Positions 52,573 to 61,110 of a stretch of 64,000 nucleotides of DNA are shown here, piece by piece. The stretch is from Sphingopyxis sp. (GTDB lineage: Bacteria; Pseudomonadota; Alphaproteobacteria; Sphingomonadales; Sphingomonadaceae). A program made the position numbers and the translations under genes. Positions within the stretch are counted from its first letter, which is position 1, and every line of letters starts with the position of its first letter. The stretch spans positions 59,223 through 123,222 of the forward strand of contig NZ_JAEMQX010000003.1 in NCBI RefSeq assembly GCF_016463645.1, written 5' to 3'. The notes below the pieces were generated by a model. The model searched no databases and was not told the DNA's origin. It saw only the letters and a list, made by a program, of their open reading frames with translations.

Positions 52573-52646
52573 TGGAGCGGGTAGCGGGAATCGAACCCGC
52601 CTAGCTAGCTTGGAAGGCTAGAGCATTACCACTATGCTATACCCGC
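52573..52646 (-). tRNA. tRNA-Gly (anticodon TCC)
   Basis: A 74-base tRNA with encoded CCA. Acceptor stem GCGGGTA / TACCCGC, anticodon stem-loop CTAGC-CTTCCAA-GCTAG (anticodon TCC, reading GGA and GGG codons), and T-arm GCGGG-TTCGATT-CCCGC. No integrase or repeat of its 3' end is nearby. Confidence 0.97.
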
Positions 52647-52723
52647 ATCTCCAAGGTCGGCGGCGATTGCCATTTTGATGGGCGGCCGTCAAGCCGACTC
52701 ATGGAGAACATCCCGGCAAGATG

Positions 52724-53017
52724 TCAGAGATGCGCTGTGCCGGACGGCGGACCATGCGGGCGCTTTTGCGATTTCCTCGAAATCAGCCTCAACCAGGCCG
52801 CCACATGGATGACGAACATCAGAAGATACATCAATGTCATCCCGCTGGGCGACAGGCCTTGGCCGGCGCCCCCGCACAATCTGCCCGCCGGGCCGCCATC
52901 GTTCGTTGCGGTCAGCAGCGCCATGATCGCAAACACCGGCGCGCCGGACAGGCTAAGCCAATCGGCAACGGCGAGTGCGCCAACGCCGGCCCGTTCGCCG
53001 GCAATATCCCCGCTCAT
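52724..53017 (-). CDS. Small membrane protein of the DUF899 operon, unknown function
   Basis: A 97-residue protein with two hydrophobic helices ('GAPVFAIMALLTATNDG' weaker, and 'GMTLMYLLMFVIHVAAWLRLI' strong) and a basic C-terminal tail. An AGGAGG site lies seven bases before the ATG at 53017. It follows the DUF899 gene by 54 bases on the same strand and may be cotranscribed. No family is recognised. Confidence 0.65.
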   Translation of the reverse strand: MSGDIAGERAGVGALAVADWLSLSGAPVFAIMALLTATNDGGPAGRLCGGAGQGLSPSGMTLMYLLMFVIHVAAWLRLISRKSQKRPHGPPSGTAHL

Positions 53018-53071
53018 GTCTCTTCCTCCTGCGCAGCGATGCGAATATGTACGGTTCGCCGCTCGACCGGA

Positions 53072-53803
53072 TTACTCGCGATCGGGATCGGTCATCCCGT
53101 CATCGTGCCAGACCCACCACTCATAGGCCGGGGTCTGGGGATATCCCTCGGGCGAGTCTTCCCACGCCTCCTGACGGCCGAGCGCGGTGATATCGAGGTA
53201 GTTCCACGTATTCCCCATCTGCTCGTCGCCGCGGCCGCCGTGGGTCGAATAGGTCAGGAACACGCGGTCGCCGTCGCGAATGAAAGCGAGCGTGGCGTGC
53301 CATTCGCTTGCGCCGAAATCGGCGTCGAAATCGTCGGTCAGCGTGTACCAGGGAATATGCCCCCATCCCATTTTCGCCTTCAGCCGGGCGATGTCCGGTT
53401 GCGGCGCGCGCGACACGAACGCGAGGCTGGTATCGCGGGCGTTCAGATGCGCCGGATGCGCCACCTGATCGGCGACCATCGAACAGCCGATACAGGCCCG
53501 CTCCGGCCAGCGGGCAACGCCGGGTTCGTAAAAGGCGCGATAGACGATCAGCTGACGGCGGCCCTCGAACAGATCGAGCAGGCTCAGCTCCCCGTCGGGG
53601 CCGACGAACCCATAGGCTTTTTCGACCGCCATCCATGGCATCCGCCGACGCTCCGCGACCAGACGGTCGTGCGCGCGGCCATGCTCCTTTTCTTTCGCAA
53701 GCAGCCGCTGCGACGCGGCCTTCCATTCCTCGGCCGGCACGACCGGCGGGGTCCGCATCGCCGACAATTCGCTCTTCCGGACGCTCTCGGGTGATTTCGT
53801 CAT
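53072..53803 (-). CDS. DUF899 thioredoxin-like protein
   Basis: A 243-residue protein of the DUF899 family (thioredoxin fold, also called the AhpC/TSA-like 'dithiol' family). Typical sequence includes 'PPVVPAEEWKAASQRLLAKEKEHGRAHDRLVAERRRMPW', 'DLFEGRRQLIVYRAFYEPG' and 'ACIGCSMVADQVAHPAHLNARDTSLAFVSRAP', with a Cys-x2-Cys pair, and the C-terminal 'STHGGRGDEQMGNTWNYLDITALGRQEAWEDSPEGYPQTPAYEWWVWHDDG'. Function is unproven, probably redox. The start at 53803 has AGGAGG upstream; the TTG at 53812 is too near that site. Confidence 0.88.
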   Translation of the reverse strand: MTKSPESVRKSELSAMRTPPVVPAEEWKAASQRLLAKEKEHGRAHDRLVAERRRMPWMAVEKAYGFVGPDGELSLLDLFEGRRQLIVYRAFYEPGVARWPERACIGCSMVADQVAHPAHLNARDTSLAFVSRAPQPDIARLKAKMGWGHIPWYTLTDDFDADFGASEWHATLAFIRDGDRVFLTYSTHGGRGDEQMGNTWNYLDITALGRQEAWEDSPEGYPQTPAYEWWVWHDDGMTDPDRE

Positions 53804-53868
53804 GGCGCTCAAACCTCCTGGCTGGATATTTCACGCGCGGATCCGGACCGGCCGGACCGTGTCGCGCG

Positions 53869-55791
53869 TCAGAAATCGACCGCCAGCCGGGCGATCACCT
53901 GCCGCGGCTGGGTATAGATAAACGCGTTGTCGCCGGCGACTTCCCAGCCGTAACTGTTCAGCACATTCGTCGCCTGCACGCGGATTACCGCCGGTGCGCC
54001 GGCAATGGTGAGACGATGCCGAAGCCCGATATCGACCGTCGTATAGGGCCGCACCCGCACCTCGTTGCGCGTGTCGCCGATATTGGGCCCGACATGCTCC
54101 ACCGTAAGGTCGATCGAGGTCGCCGACGAAACGGGTCTCCAGTCCGCGCTCACGACCAGTTTGCGGGCGGGCACGTCGACGGGCCGGTTTCCGATCGCAC
54201 CCGATGCGACTTCATCACCGAACAACCGGGCGCGCAGGAAGGTTCCACCGGCAACGACGGTCAGTCCGGGCAGCGGCTGCCCGGACAGCGAAGCCTCGAC
54301 GCCCCGGTGGCGCGCCTTGCCGAGCCGCCTGAAAATGCTGGCACCGTCGACTCCGTAATAGGGGCGCTGAATGTCGAACGCCCCCGCGATGATGTTGATC
54401 GGGCCGGCGCGCAGCTTTGCTCCGGCGTCGAGTTGCCGCGTGTTCAACGCCGGCGGCGCTTCGTCGCGGTTGAGCGCGATTTCGGGCGCGACGTCGCTCT
54501 CTTCGAGCCCGCGCGTATAACTGCCGAACAGCGACAGCCGGGATGTTGCATTCATCGCGGCAGCGACGTTGAACAGCCAGGGATTGTCGCGCGATACCGG
54601 GCGCGGTCCGGTGGCGGTCGTGACGCTCTTGCGATAACCGACTTTCTGAATTCCCAGGCTGAGCTCTCCGACCTCGCTGTAATCCGCCTGGTAGGAAAGA
54701 CCCGCCGACCATTGCCGCACCGCGTCGGTGGTCTGCGACGCGAACCGGAAGACGGGCCGCTCGACGTAATACGGCCGCCCGAACGGCGCGGGGGGCAGCT
54801 CGATGCCCTGCCCCCCGCCATAGCGCCGATCCTGCTTGCGACCGCGTGCGATAAACTGAACGCGATGGGTCAGCCGCCCCGTCGCGAATTCGCGGGCGAT
54901 GCCGATCTCGCCGCTCGTCGATGCGCCATGGCGCCCCGGATAGGCGCTGACCGTGCGCGCGGCGGGGCTGCCGGTCGCCGCCGCATGGAGGAACACATTG
55001 TGACCCTCGCGCACCTCGTTGACCGACCGGAAAAGCCCCATGCGAACCCCGAAACCGCCGACGGTCGTGCGGACGATGGCGCCATAGTTGAAGCGCTCGG
55101 TTTCGACATCGGCCCAATGCTGGCCGAGAAACCGCCGCCGCACCAGCCGTGACGGGGTCGTCCGGCCGTCGCCGAGGATGATGGGAAAAATATCCTCGTC
55201 GGCGATCCTCGTCCGGCTCCAGAACAGCTTCGCGTCCATATCCGTCGATGGCCGCCAGGCGGCGACAGCGGCCATATTGGTGATGTCCGCATTGTTCCCC
55301 GACGCATATTCGCTCCGGCTCGCGCTGAAACCGCCGCCGATGCCAAACTGGTCGGTGACGGGCAGCGCGGCGTCGATCTCGACCAGTGCGCCACCGAAGC
55401 TGTTGACCTGCGCAACACCGCTCAGCGACGCCTCGCTTCCCGGCGTCCTCAGGCGATAGTCGACGATCCCCGACGGCGCGGGAAACGCATAACCGGTCGC
55501 CGACGGTCCGACGCGGATGCGGTTGCCCTCGACCAGCCGGAGCGACAGGTCGCCTTGCCGGTCGAAAAAGACACCCTCGATACGCACATTGCCGGCGTCG
55601 ATCGGAGAGAAGCCGCGGACATCGAAAGGGCCGTAGAGCCCCAGATCCTCACCGCCGTCGTTCGAACCGAACGCGTCCTCGGCATCGGCGATGGCGTTGT
55701 CGTCGGCGCGCTGCGCGCGGGCATCGTCCGCCACAAGAACGATGCTGGCCGCGAGCATGATTCCGCTCGCCCTGAGAAGATCGTCCGTCAT
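53869..55791 (-). CDS. TonB-dependent receptor
   Basis: A 640-residue outer-membrane receptor: a signal peptide (about 1-26), an N-terminal plug that begins 'FDVRGFSPIDAGNVRIEGVFFDRQGDLSLRLVEGNRIRVGPSATGY', and a 22-stranded barrel ending in 'QVIARLAVDF', the C-terminal Phe of outer-membrane proteins. No obvious TonB box (such as D-T-I-V-V) follows the signal. It should take up a siderophore or other ligand; nothing in the window shows which. The start at 55791 has no clear site; 55839 is possible. It is divergent from a LysR gene that probably regulates it. Confidence 0.88.
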   Translation of the reverse strand: MTDDLLRASGIMLAASIVLVADDARAQRADDNAIADAEDAFGSNDGGEDLGLYGPFDVRGFSPIDAGNVRIEGVFFDRQGDLSLRLVEGNRIRVGPSATGYAFPAPSGIVDYRLRTPGSEASLSGVAQVNSFGGALVEIDAALPVTDQFGIGGGFSASRSEYASGNNADITNMAAVAAWRPSTDMDAKLFWSRTRIADEDIFPIILGDGRTTPSRLVRRRFLGQHWADVETERFNYGAIVRTTVGGFGVRMGLFRSVNEVREGHNVFLHAAATGSPAARTVSAYPGRHGASTSGEIGIAREFATGRLTHRVQFIARGRKQDRRYGGGQGIELPPAPFGRPYYVERPVFRFASQTTDAVRQWSAGLSYQADYSEVGELSLGIQKVGYRKSVTTATGPRPVSRDNPWLFNVAAAMNATSRLSLFGSYTRGLEESDVAPEIALNRDEAPPALNTRQLDAGAKLRAGPINIIAGAFDIQRPYYGVDGASIFRRLGKARHRGVEASLSGQPLPGLTVVAGGTFLRARLFGDEVASGAIGNRPVDVPARKLVVSADWRPVSSATSIDLTVEHVGPNIGDTRNEVRVRPYTTVDIGLRHRLTIAGAPAVIRVQATNVLNSYGWEVAGDNAFIYTQPRQVIARLAVDF

Positions 55792-55898
55792 GTTGCGCGC
55801 CCGGCCGACAAGGGGAGGATATGCTGCGTTACTGATCATGGGCGCGAAGCTGACAGGCGATGCCCTGTTGACATAGCGCAACGATCGCCATGATGATG

Positions 55899-55911
55899 TG
55901 CATATCATGCA
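55899..55911. promoter_or_regulatory. LysR-type T-N11-A palindrome at the LysR / receptor divergent promoter
   Basis: TGCATATCATGCA fits the T-N11-A LysR binding rule, and the arms TGCAT / ATGCA are inverted (extending to GTGCAT / ATGCAC, 55898-55912). It overlaps the LysR start codon and lies about 110 bases upstream of the receptor start, as expected for an autoregulated divergent pair. Confidence 0.5.
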
Positions 55912-56788
55912 CAGCTTGCAGCTTTCCTTTCCCTTCGACGGCGCGATCGCCGTCCTCGCCGCCGCCGAGCACGGCTCGTTCAGTCAGGCGGCCGAAGCGC
56001 TTTCCCTCACCCACGGCTCGGTCAGCCGGCGTGTCGCCGCGCTCGAACACTGGTTGGGAACCGCGATCTTCGAGCGGCACGGGCGCGGCGTCCGCCTCAC
56101 CCCCGCCGGCCAGCGGTTCGTGTCCGAAGCCGGTCGCGCGATCGATGCGTTGACGAGCAGCACCGAACAGTGGCGGCCCCGTGCCGGGCGCCAGACGGTC
56201 CGCCTCAGCGCCGTTCCCTCATTTGCCCGGCTATGGCTGCTCCCCCGGCTTGCCGCGCTCGAGAGCGACGATCTGCGCATAGAACTCGATGTGGATCATC
56301 GCCCGAACGATCTGAGCCCGCGCGAAACCGATCTCGCGATCCGTTATGGCGGAGGAGGCTGGGAAGCCGTCGATGCACGACTGCTCTTTTCCGAAACCCT
56401 CGTCCCCGCCTGTGCGCCCGGCCTCGCCGGGGTCGCACGGGCGGCGCTGGCGAAGAGGCTGCTGCCGGATCTTGCGCTGATCCATGATTCCGACGTCGCG
56501 CAATGGCGGGCGTGGCTTCGCGAAGACGCGCTTCGCTACAGTCCGCGATGGCAGGACCGGCGGTTCGAGGATTACGACAGCGTCCTTGCCGCGGCCGGCG
56601 CCGGGCTTGGCATCGCGCTGCTGCGCCTGCCGCTGGCTCGGCCGCTGGTCGATAGCGGAGCGCTGGTGGTGGTCAGCAACCGAGCGATACCGAACCCGCG
56701 TCGACATTATATCTGCATGCACGAACACGAAAGCCGGCCATCGGTACTGTTGCTGGCGGAACGCTTGCTGGCGATCGCCGACGGGTAA
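55907..56788 (+). CDS. LysR-family transcriptional regulator
   Basis: A 293-residue regulator: an N-terminal winged helix ('VLAAAEHGSFSQAAEALSLTHGSVSRRVAALEHWLGTAIFERHGRGVRLTPAG') and a LysR substrate-binding domain ('VRLSAVPSFARLWLLPRLAAL...LAIRYGGGGWEAVDARLLFSETLVPACAPGL'). It resembles the GcvA subgroup. The start at 55907 (ATG) or 55898 (GTG) cannot be separated, as both lack a good site. Its divergent neighbour is a TonB-dependent receptor, its likely target. Confidence 0.92.
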   Translation: MHSLQLSFPFDGAIAVLAAAEHGSFSQAAEALSLTHGSVSRRVAALEHWLGTAIFERHGRGVRLTPAGQRFVSEAGRAIDALTSSTEQWRPRAGRQTVRLSAVPSFARLWLLPRLAALESDDLRIELDVDHRPNDLSPRETDLAIRYGGGGWEAVDARLLFSETLVPACAPGLAGVARAALAKRLLPDLALIHDSDVAQWRAWLREDALRYSPRWQDRRFEDYDSVLAAAGAGLGIALLRLPLARPLVDSGALVVVSNRAIPNPRRHYICMHEHESRPSVLLLAERLLAIADG

Positions 56789-57128
56789 TCGCGCCGCCAG
56801 ACCCGGCGTTTGGCGATTGGCCAAAGCCCTGGCGGCAACAGGATGCGCGGGCCGTGGGCACCGCCCGGCATCGCGACCACCAACCCGGGCGTTTGCCCGG
56901 AGGCCGGGCTGGAGCAACCACCGGCCGGCGGTTTTCCGGTCGGACCAATAGCCGTCGCGGAGCAAGCGTTTGCAAAGCTTGCCGGTCGGATGGCGCGGCA
57001 GATCGGCACCACCGCGAATTCTTGGTTTGTTCTTCTTCCTGCTGGCTTCCTGGGCCATCGTCAGCTAATCTCGATGCGGCAATCGGCGGGGACTTTCGCC
57101 CCGCGCAGGCAAAAGCCGGTCACGAGAT
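56789..57128. other. 340-base region between the LysR gene and dinB
   Basis: No intact gene is seen. On the minus strand a segment (56930-57010) encodes a piece of an acyl-CoA synthetase, described separately. The region after 57040 probably holds the dinB promoter, but no clear element or LexA box was found. Confidence 0.5.
56930..57010 (-). pseudogene. Remnant of an acyl-CoA synthetase C-terminus
   Basis: Minus-strand reading gives a stretch of about 25 residues, 'ADLPRHPTGKLCKRLLRDGY', which matches the C-terminal A10 motif of AMP-forming acyl-CoA ligases (LPR-x2-TGKL-x-KR-x-LR), including the catalytic Lys. No start, N-terminal part or stop in the right place is present, and the rest of the frame does not look like the family. 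It is most simply the decayed end of a lost gene; the match is short, so chance is not fully excluded. Confidence 0.45.
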
Positions 57129-58247
57129 ATGCACTTGAGTCACCAGAAAGAGGCAGCGCCAGCCAACCGCAAGATCATCCATGTCGACATGGACGCCTTC
57201 TACGCCTCGGTCGAACAGCGCGACGATCCCTCGCTGCGCGGCAAGCCCGTCGCGGTCGGCGGCTCGTCGCGGCGCGGCGTCGTCGCCGCCGCCAGCTATG
57301 AGGCGCGCAAGTTCGGCGTCCGCTCGGCGATGCCGAGTATCACCGCCAGGCGCCAGTGCCCGGAGCTTGTCTTCGTGCCCCCGCGTTTCGAGGTCTATCG
57401 CGACATCTCGCACCAGATCCGCGCGATCTTCCGCGATTATGCCGACGAGGTCGAACCGCTGTCGCTCGACGAAGCCTATCTCGACGTCAGCGCCGACAAG
57501 GCGGGACTCGGCAGCGCGACCGCCGCCGCGAAACTGATCCGCGCGCGAATCCGCGCCGAAACCGGCCTCACCGCCTCGGCCGGCGTCTCGTACAACAAGT
57601 TCATCGCAAAGCTGGCGTCGGACCAGAACAAGCCCGACGGCCTCACCGTCATCCCGCCCGGCCGCGGTGCCGCCTTCGTCCAGACGCTCTCGATCCGGCG
57701 CTTTCACGGCATTGGTCCGGTGACCGCCGCCAAGATGGAGGGCCTCGGTGTGTTTTCGGGCGCCGATCTCGCCGCGAAGGACATGGCATGGCTCGCGGAA
57801 AACTTCGGCAACAGCGCCGAATGGCTCCACAATCTCGCGCGCGGGATCGATCATCGCCGCGTCAGGTCGAACCGGCCGCTGAAATCCCTGGGCGGCGAGC
57901 GCACCTTTTTCAACGACCTCGTCACCGACACCGAAATCCGCGAGGCGCTCGCGCATGTCTGCACTGTCGTATGGGACCGCGCGGCGAAGAAAGGCGCGCG
58001 CGGGCGAACCGTGACGCTCAAGCTCCGCTACGCCGACTTCCGCACGATCACGCGCGCGAAGTCGGTCCCCGCCCCCATCCTCGACGGGACTTCGCTGCTC
58101 GCGGCCGGCGAGGCGATCCTTGCGCCCCTGCTCCCCACCGAACAGGGCATCCGCCTGCTCGGGGTCACGCTCAGCAAGTTCGAGGGCGAAGAGGATGAGG
58201 AAGACGGCGCGGCAGCGGCGCCCGCCGACCTCCTCAGCCTTATCTGA
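57129..58247 (+). CDS. dinB: DNA polymerase IV (DinB), translesion
   Basis: A 372-residue Y-family polymerase. 'IIHVDMDAFYASVEQRDDPSLRGKPVAVGG' holds the first catalytic Asp, 'VEPLSLDEAYLDV' the second acidic pair, 'GVSYNKFIAKLASDQNKPDGL' is the palm/thumb motif and 'RTFFNDLVTDTEIREAL' is the little-finger domain. It copies damaged DNA. The C-terminal tail is acidic and Ala-rich ('EGEEDEEDGAAAAPADLLSLI'). It lacks an obvious LexA box, at least in the sequence examined. Confidence 0.95.
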   Translation: MHLSHQKEAAPANRKIIHVDMDAFYASVEQRDDPSLRGKPVAVGGSSRRGVVAAASYEARKFGVRSAMPSITARRQCPELVFVPPRFEVYRDISHQIRAIFRDYADEVEPLSLDEAYLDVSADKAGLGSATAAAKLIRARIRAETGLTASAGVSYNKFIAKLASDQNKPDGLTVIPPGRGAAFVQTLSIRRFHGIGPVTAAKMEGLGVFSGADLAAKDMAWLAENFGNSAEWLHNLARGIDHRRVRSNRPLKSLGGERTFFNDLVTDTEIREALAHVCTVVWDRAAKKGARGRTVTLKLRYADFRTITRAKSVPAPILDGTSLLAAGEAILAPLLPTEQGIRLLGVTLSKFEGEEDEEDGAAAAPADLLSLI

Positions 58248-58695
58248 CGACGGCGGGCGCGAAGCGCTTCATCGCCGCCTTCATCTTCGGCGACAGCGAA
58301 GCGAGGCTGCAGCGGATCAGCGTTTCGTCCGTTTCCTGGATGTCGTCCTGAAATGGCGCCCCCACCCGGTATAGCGCCCGGTCGGCGCCGAGCGGTTTGA
58401 TCCGCAAATAGCCCGCGCCGTCATAGCCGCCGAACTGCATCTGGGTGAAGCCGTCCGCCACGACCCGCGTCTGCGTGATCGGCTCGAGCTCGGCGGCCGG
58501 CCCCATCGAACCGCCCGGCCCGTAATAATAGAGCGCACCCCAACGCTTTCCGTCGAAGACATAACCGTGATGAACGGTCGCGCATTTCTCGGTGTCGTTC
58601 GTCCAGAACCCCGGAGCGACCGGAAGGCTGATCCCCTGCGCCGCCACCGGCACGCTGCCCGCGATCGTCGCGAGCGCCAAAATCCATCCGCGCAT
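58240..58695 (-). CDS. Secreted protein, unknown function
   Basis: A 151-residue secreted protein. The signal peptide is residues 1-20 ('VAAQ'), the mature part begins 'GISLPVAPGFWTNDTEKCATVHHGYVFDGKRWGALYYYGPGG' and ends 'RCSLASLSPKMKAAMKRFAPAVVR'. Two cysteines may form a disulfide. It may be a small beta-barrel of the kind seen in other sphingomonads; no family is recognised. The ATG at 58695 has GGGGGT upstream. Tail-to-tail with dinB, overlapping 8 bases. Confidence 0.72.
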   Translation of the reverse strand: MRGWILALATIAGSVPVAAQGISLPVAPGFWTNDTEKCATVHHGYVFDGKRWGALYYYGPGGSMGPAAELEPITQTRVVADGFTQMQFGGYDGAGYLRIKPLGADRALYRVGAPFQDDIQETDETLIRCSLASLSPKMKAAMKRFAPAVVR

Positions 58696-58751
58696 CGATA
58701 CCCCCACCTTTGCTGACAGTGACGTCATGGTGGCGGAGTTGCGGGGAACGA

Positions 58752-60344
58752 TCAACCCGCGTTGGCGAAAACCCGCTCTTTCGTCGCGGTGAAACGGATC
58801 GACGGATTGCGCTGGGTCACATAGCCGACCTCCCACGCGTCCTTCGCCATGAACACCGGCGCACCGTCGCGGTCGGTCGCCGCGGCGCCGCGGTTGTCGG
58901 CCTGGAAGGATTTCAGCACCGCCGCGTCGTCGCTCGCGATCCAGCGCGCGGTGTCCCACGGCGACTGCTCGAGCTTCGCCTCGACCTTGTACTCGGCCTC
59001 CAGACGGCTGATCAGCACATCCAGTTGCAGCTGGCCGACGACGCCGACGATCATGTTCGCGCCGATTTCGGGATAGAAGACCTGGATGATCCCCTCCTCG
59101 GCCATGTCGTCGAGCGCTTTCCGGAGCTGTTTGGTCTTCGTCGGGTCGACGAGCGCGACGCGGCGCAGGATTTCGGGTGCGAAGTTCGGCAGCCCGGTGA
59201 TCGTGATGTCGCTGCGTTCGGACAGCGTATCGCCGACGCGCAGCGTGCCGTGGTTCGGAATGCCGATGATGTCGCCCGGAAACGCCTCTTCGGCCATTTC
59301 GCGGTCCTGCGCGAGAAACAGCATCGGGCGGCTGATCGCGATCGCCTTGCCCGTCCCGCCCTGCATCAGCCGCATGCCGCGCTCGAACTTGCCCGAACAG
59401 AGGCGCATGAAGGCGATGCGGTCGCGGTGCGCGGGGTTCATATTGGCCTGCACCTTGAACACGAAGCCGGTGACGGCGTCGTCATCGGGCCGGACCGGCG
59501 CGGGCTCGGCGGGCTGTGGCTGCGGCCCGGGCGCATGGTTCGCGAGCCCCGCGAGCAGGTCGACGACGCCGAATTCCTTGAGCGCCGAGCCGAAGAAGAC
59601 CGGCGTCAGATCGCCGCCCCGATAGGCGGCGGCGTCGAACGGCGCGTAACAGGCCGACGCCAGCTCGGTCTCTTCCCTGAGCAATGCGAGCGCGGGGGCG
59701 CTGAGCCTGGCGGCGAGGCGCGGGTCGTCGAGTCCCTCGACCGCGATCCGCTCGCCCTCATACATGCGCGACGCGTCGCCGCCGGGCACCATCAGCGCGG
59801 GATCGACCAGGTCGTAAATGCCCTCGAACTGCCCCCCCATGCCTGCGGGCCAGTTCATCGGGCAGACGTCGAGCGCGAGCCGGTCGGCGACCTCGTCGAG
59901 CAGTTCGAACGGCGTCTGGCCTTCGCGGTCGACCTTGTTGATGAAAGTGATGATCGGCACCGAGCGCAGGCGGCACACCTCGAACAGCTTCAGCGTCTGC
60001 GGTTCGATGCCCTTCGCGGCGTCGATCACCATCACCGCGCTGTCGACGGCGGTCAGCGTGCGATAGGTGTCCTCGCTGAAATCCTCGTGCCCCGGCGTGT
60101 CGAGCAGGTTGAAGATCAGTCCCGCATGCTCGAACGTCATCACCGACGACGTCACCGAAATCCCGCGCTGCTGCTCGATCTTCATCCAGTCGGATCTTGC
60201 TCGCCGTGCTGCGCCGCGCGCCTTGACCTCGCCCGCGATATGGATCGCACCGCCCGCGACGAGCAATTTCTCGGTCAGCGTCGTCTTGCCCGCGTCGGGG
60301 TGCGAAATGATGGCGAAGGTACGGCGGTCGGGATGCTTGGACAT
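58752..60344 (-). CDS. prfC: Peptide chain release factor 3
   Basis: A 530-residue GTPase that releases RF1/RF2 from the ribosome after termination. G1 'ISHPDAGKTTLTEKL', 'GISVTSSVMTFEHAGLIFNLLDTPGHEDFSEDTYRTL' (G3 DTPGHED), G4 'NKVDREG' and the later domains ('RPMLFLAQDREMAEEAFPGDIIGIPNHGTLRVGDTLSE', 'GVVGQLQLDVLISRLEAEYKVE') are all present. Length is normal. It is on its own strand with a 77-base divergent spacer to a secreted protein gene. Confidence 0.97.
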   Translation of the reverse strand: MSKHPDRRTFAIISHPDAGKTTLTEKLLVAGGAIHIAGEVKARGAARRARSDWMKIEQQRGISVTSSVMTFEHAGLIFNLLDTPGHEDFSEDTYRTLTAVDSAVMVIDAAKGIEPQTLKLFEVCRLRSVPIITFINKVDREGQTPFELLDEVADRLALDVCPMNWPAGMGGQFEGIYDLVDPALMVPGGDASRMYEGERIAVEGLDDPRLAARLSAPALALLREETELASACYAPFDAAAYRGGDLTPVFFGSALKEFGVVDLLAGLANHAPGPQPQPAEPAPVRPDDDAVTGFVFKVQANMNPAHRDRIAFMRLCSGKFERGMRLMQGGTGKAIAISRPMLFLAQDREMAEEAFPGDIIGIPNHGTLRVGDTLSERSDITITGLPNFAPEILRRVALVDPTKTKQLRKALDDMAEEGIIQVFYPEIGANMIVGVVGQLQLDVLISRLEAEYKVEAKLEQSPWDTARWIASDDAAVLKSFQADNRGAAATDRDGAPVFMAKDAWEVGYVTQRNPSIRFTATKERVFANAG

Positions 60345-60421
60345 GGCGCGGGCGCCTAGCAGGTGGCGCGAGATGTGGAAAGGGGCTGGCGTCCCCGCGC
60401 CGGCGGACGCATGATCGCGTC

Positions 60422-61069
60422 ATGCGAACCCTGCTCCTCGCTGCCGCGCTGATCGCGACGCTCCCCGCCCCTGCGGCCGCACAGGATTCGCCGTTCGTCG
60501 GCGAATACAGCCTCGCCGAGGGGCCCGACGTCGGCGGCGGGCTGCTCATCCGGAACGACGGGCGCTTCCAGTATGTACTCGCCGCGGGCGCGCTCGACGA
60601 ACGTGCCGAGGGGCGCTGGGAGATCCGCGGCGAAACCATCTGCCTGACGACCGAGCCCAAGCCCGTGCCGCCGGCGATGTCGAAGGGCGAGCCCGGCGAG
60701 ATCGACGGCGCGATTCCCACCATCGTCGTTACCTGGCCGAACGGCCGGACCATCGCCGGCGTCGATTTCACCATCGGCTTCGACAGCGGCACACCGATAG
60801 ACGGTTATACCCAATATGACGGCTGGACGATGCCCGGGGACGACAAGCGCATCCCGCGCTGGGTCGATGTTCGCGAGCCGATTTACGGCATCACCGCCCC
60901 GCGCTTCGAACTGGCCGAAGCGGACAGCGGCAAGCTGCATGTGATCATCGAGCCCAACGATATGGGCGTCGTCGATTTCGACGGCGCCTGCGCCGAAAAG
61001 ACCGATCGCGGCCTCACCCTGCATCGCAGCGAAGGGACGATGCGTTTCGTCCGGTCGGGCGCGGATTAG
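60422..61069 (+). CDS. Secreted protein, unknown function
   Basis: A 215-residue secreted protein. The signal peptide is residues 1-20 ('AAAQ'), followed by a beta-rich domain starting 'DSPFVGEYSLAEGPDVGGGLLIRNDGRFQYVLAAGALDERAEGRWEIRGETICLT', similar in shape to small lipocalin-like or META-type folds. It continues to 'EGTMRFVRSG'. No motif fixes a function. A putative site is not clear. It is a single-gene unit divergent from prfC. Confidence 0.78.
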   Translation: MRTLLLAAALIATLPAPAAAQDSPFVGEYSLAEGPDVGGGLLIRNDGRFQYVLAAGALDERAEGRWEIRGETICLTTEPKPVPPAMSKGEPGEIDGAIPTIVVTWPNGRTIAGVDFTIGFDSGTPIDGYTQYDGWTMPGDDKRIPRWVDVREPIYGITAPRFELAEADSGKLHVIIEPNDMGVVDFDGACAEKTDRGLTLHRSEGTMRFVRSGAD

Positions 61070-61110
61070 ATACCGGCCGACCCGGCGCACGCGATCCGCG
61101 ATGCTGCCCC

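Noticed and set aside
58710..60359. 549-codon plus-strand frame opposite prfC
   Set aside because: prfC has all its GTPase motifs in the other strand; the frame is Arg/Asp-rich shadow sequence.
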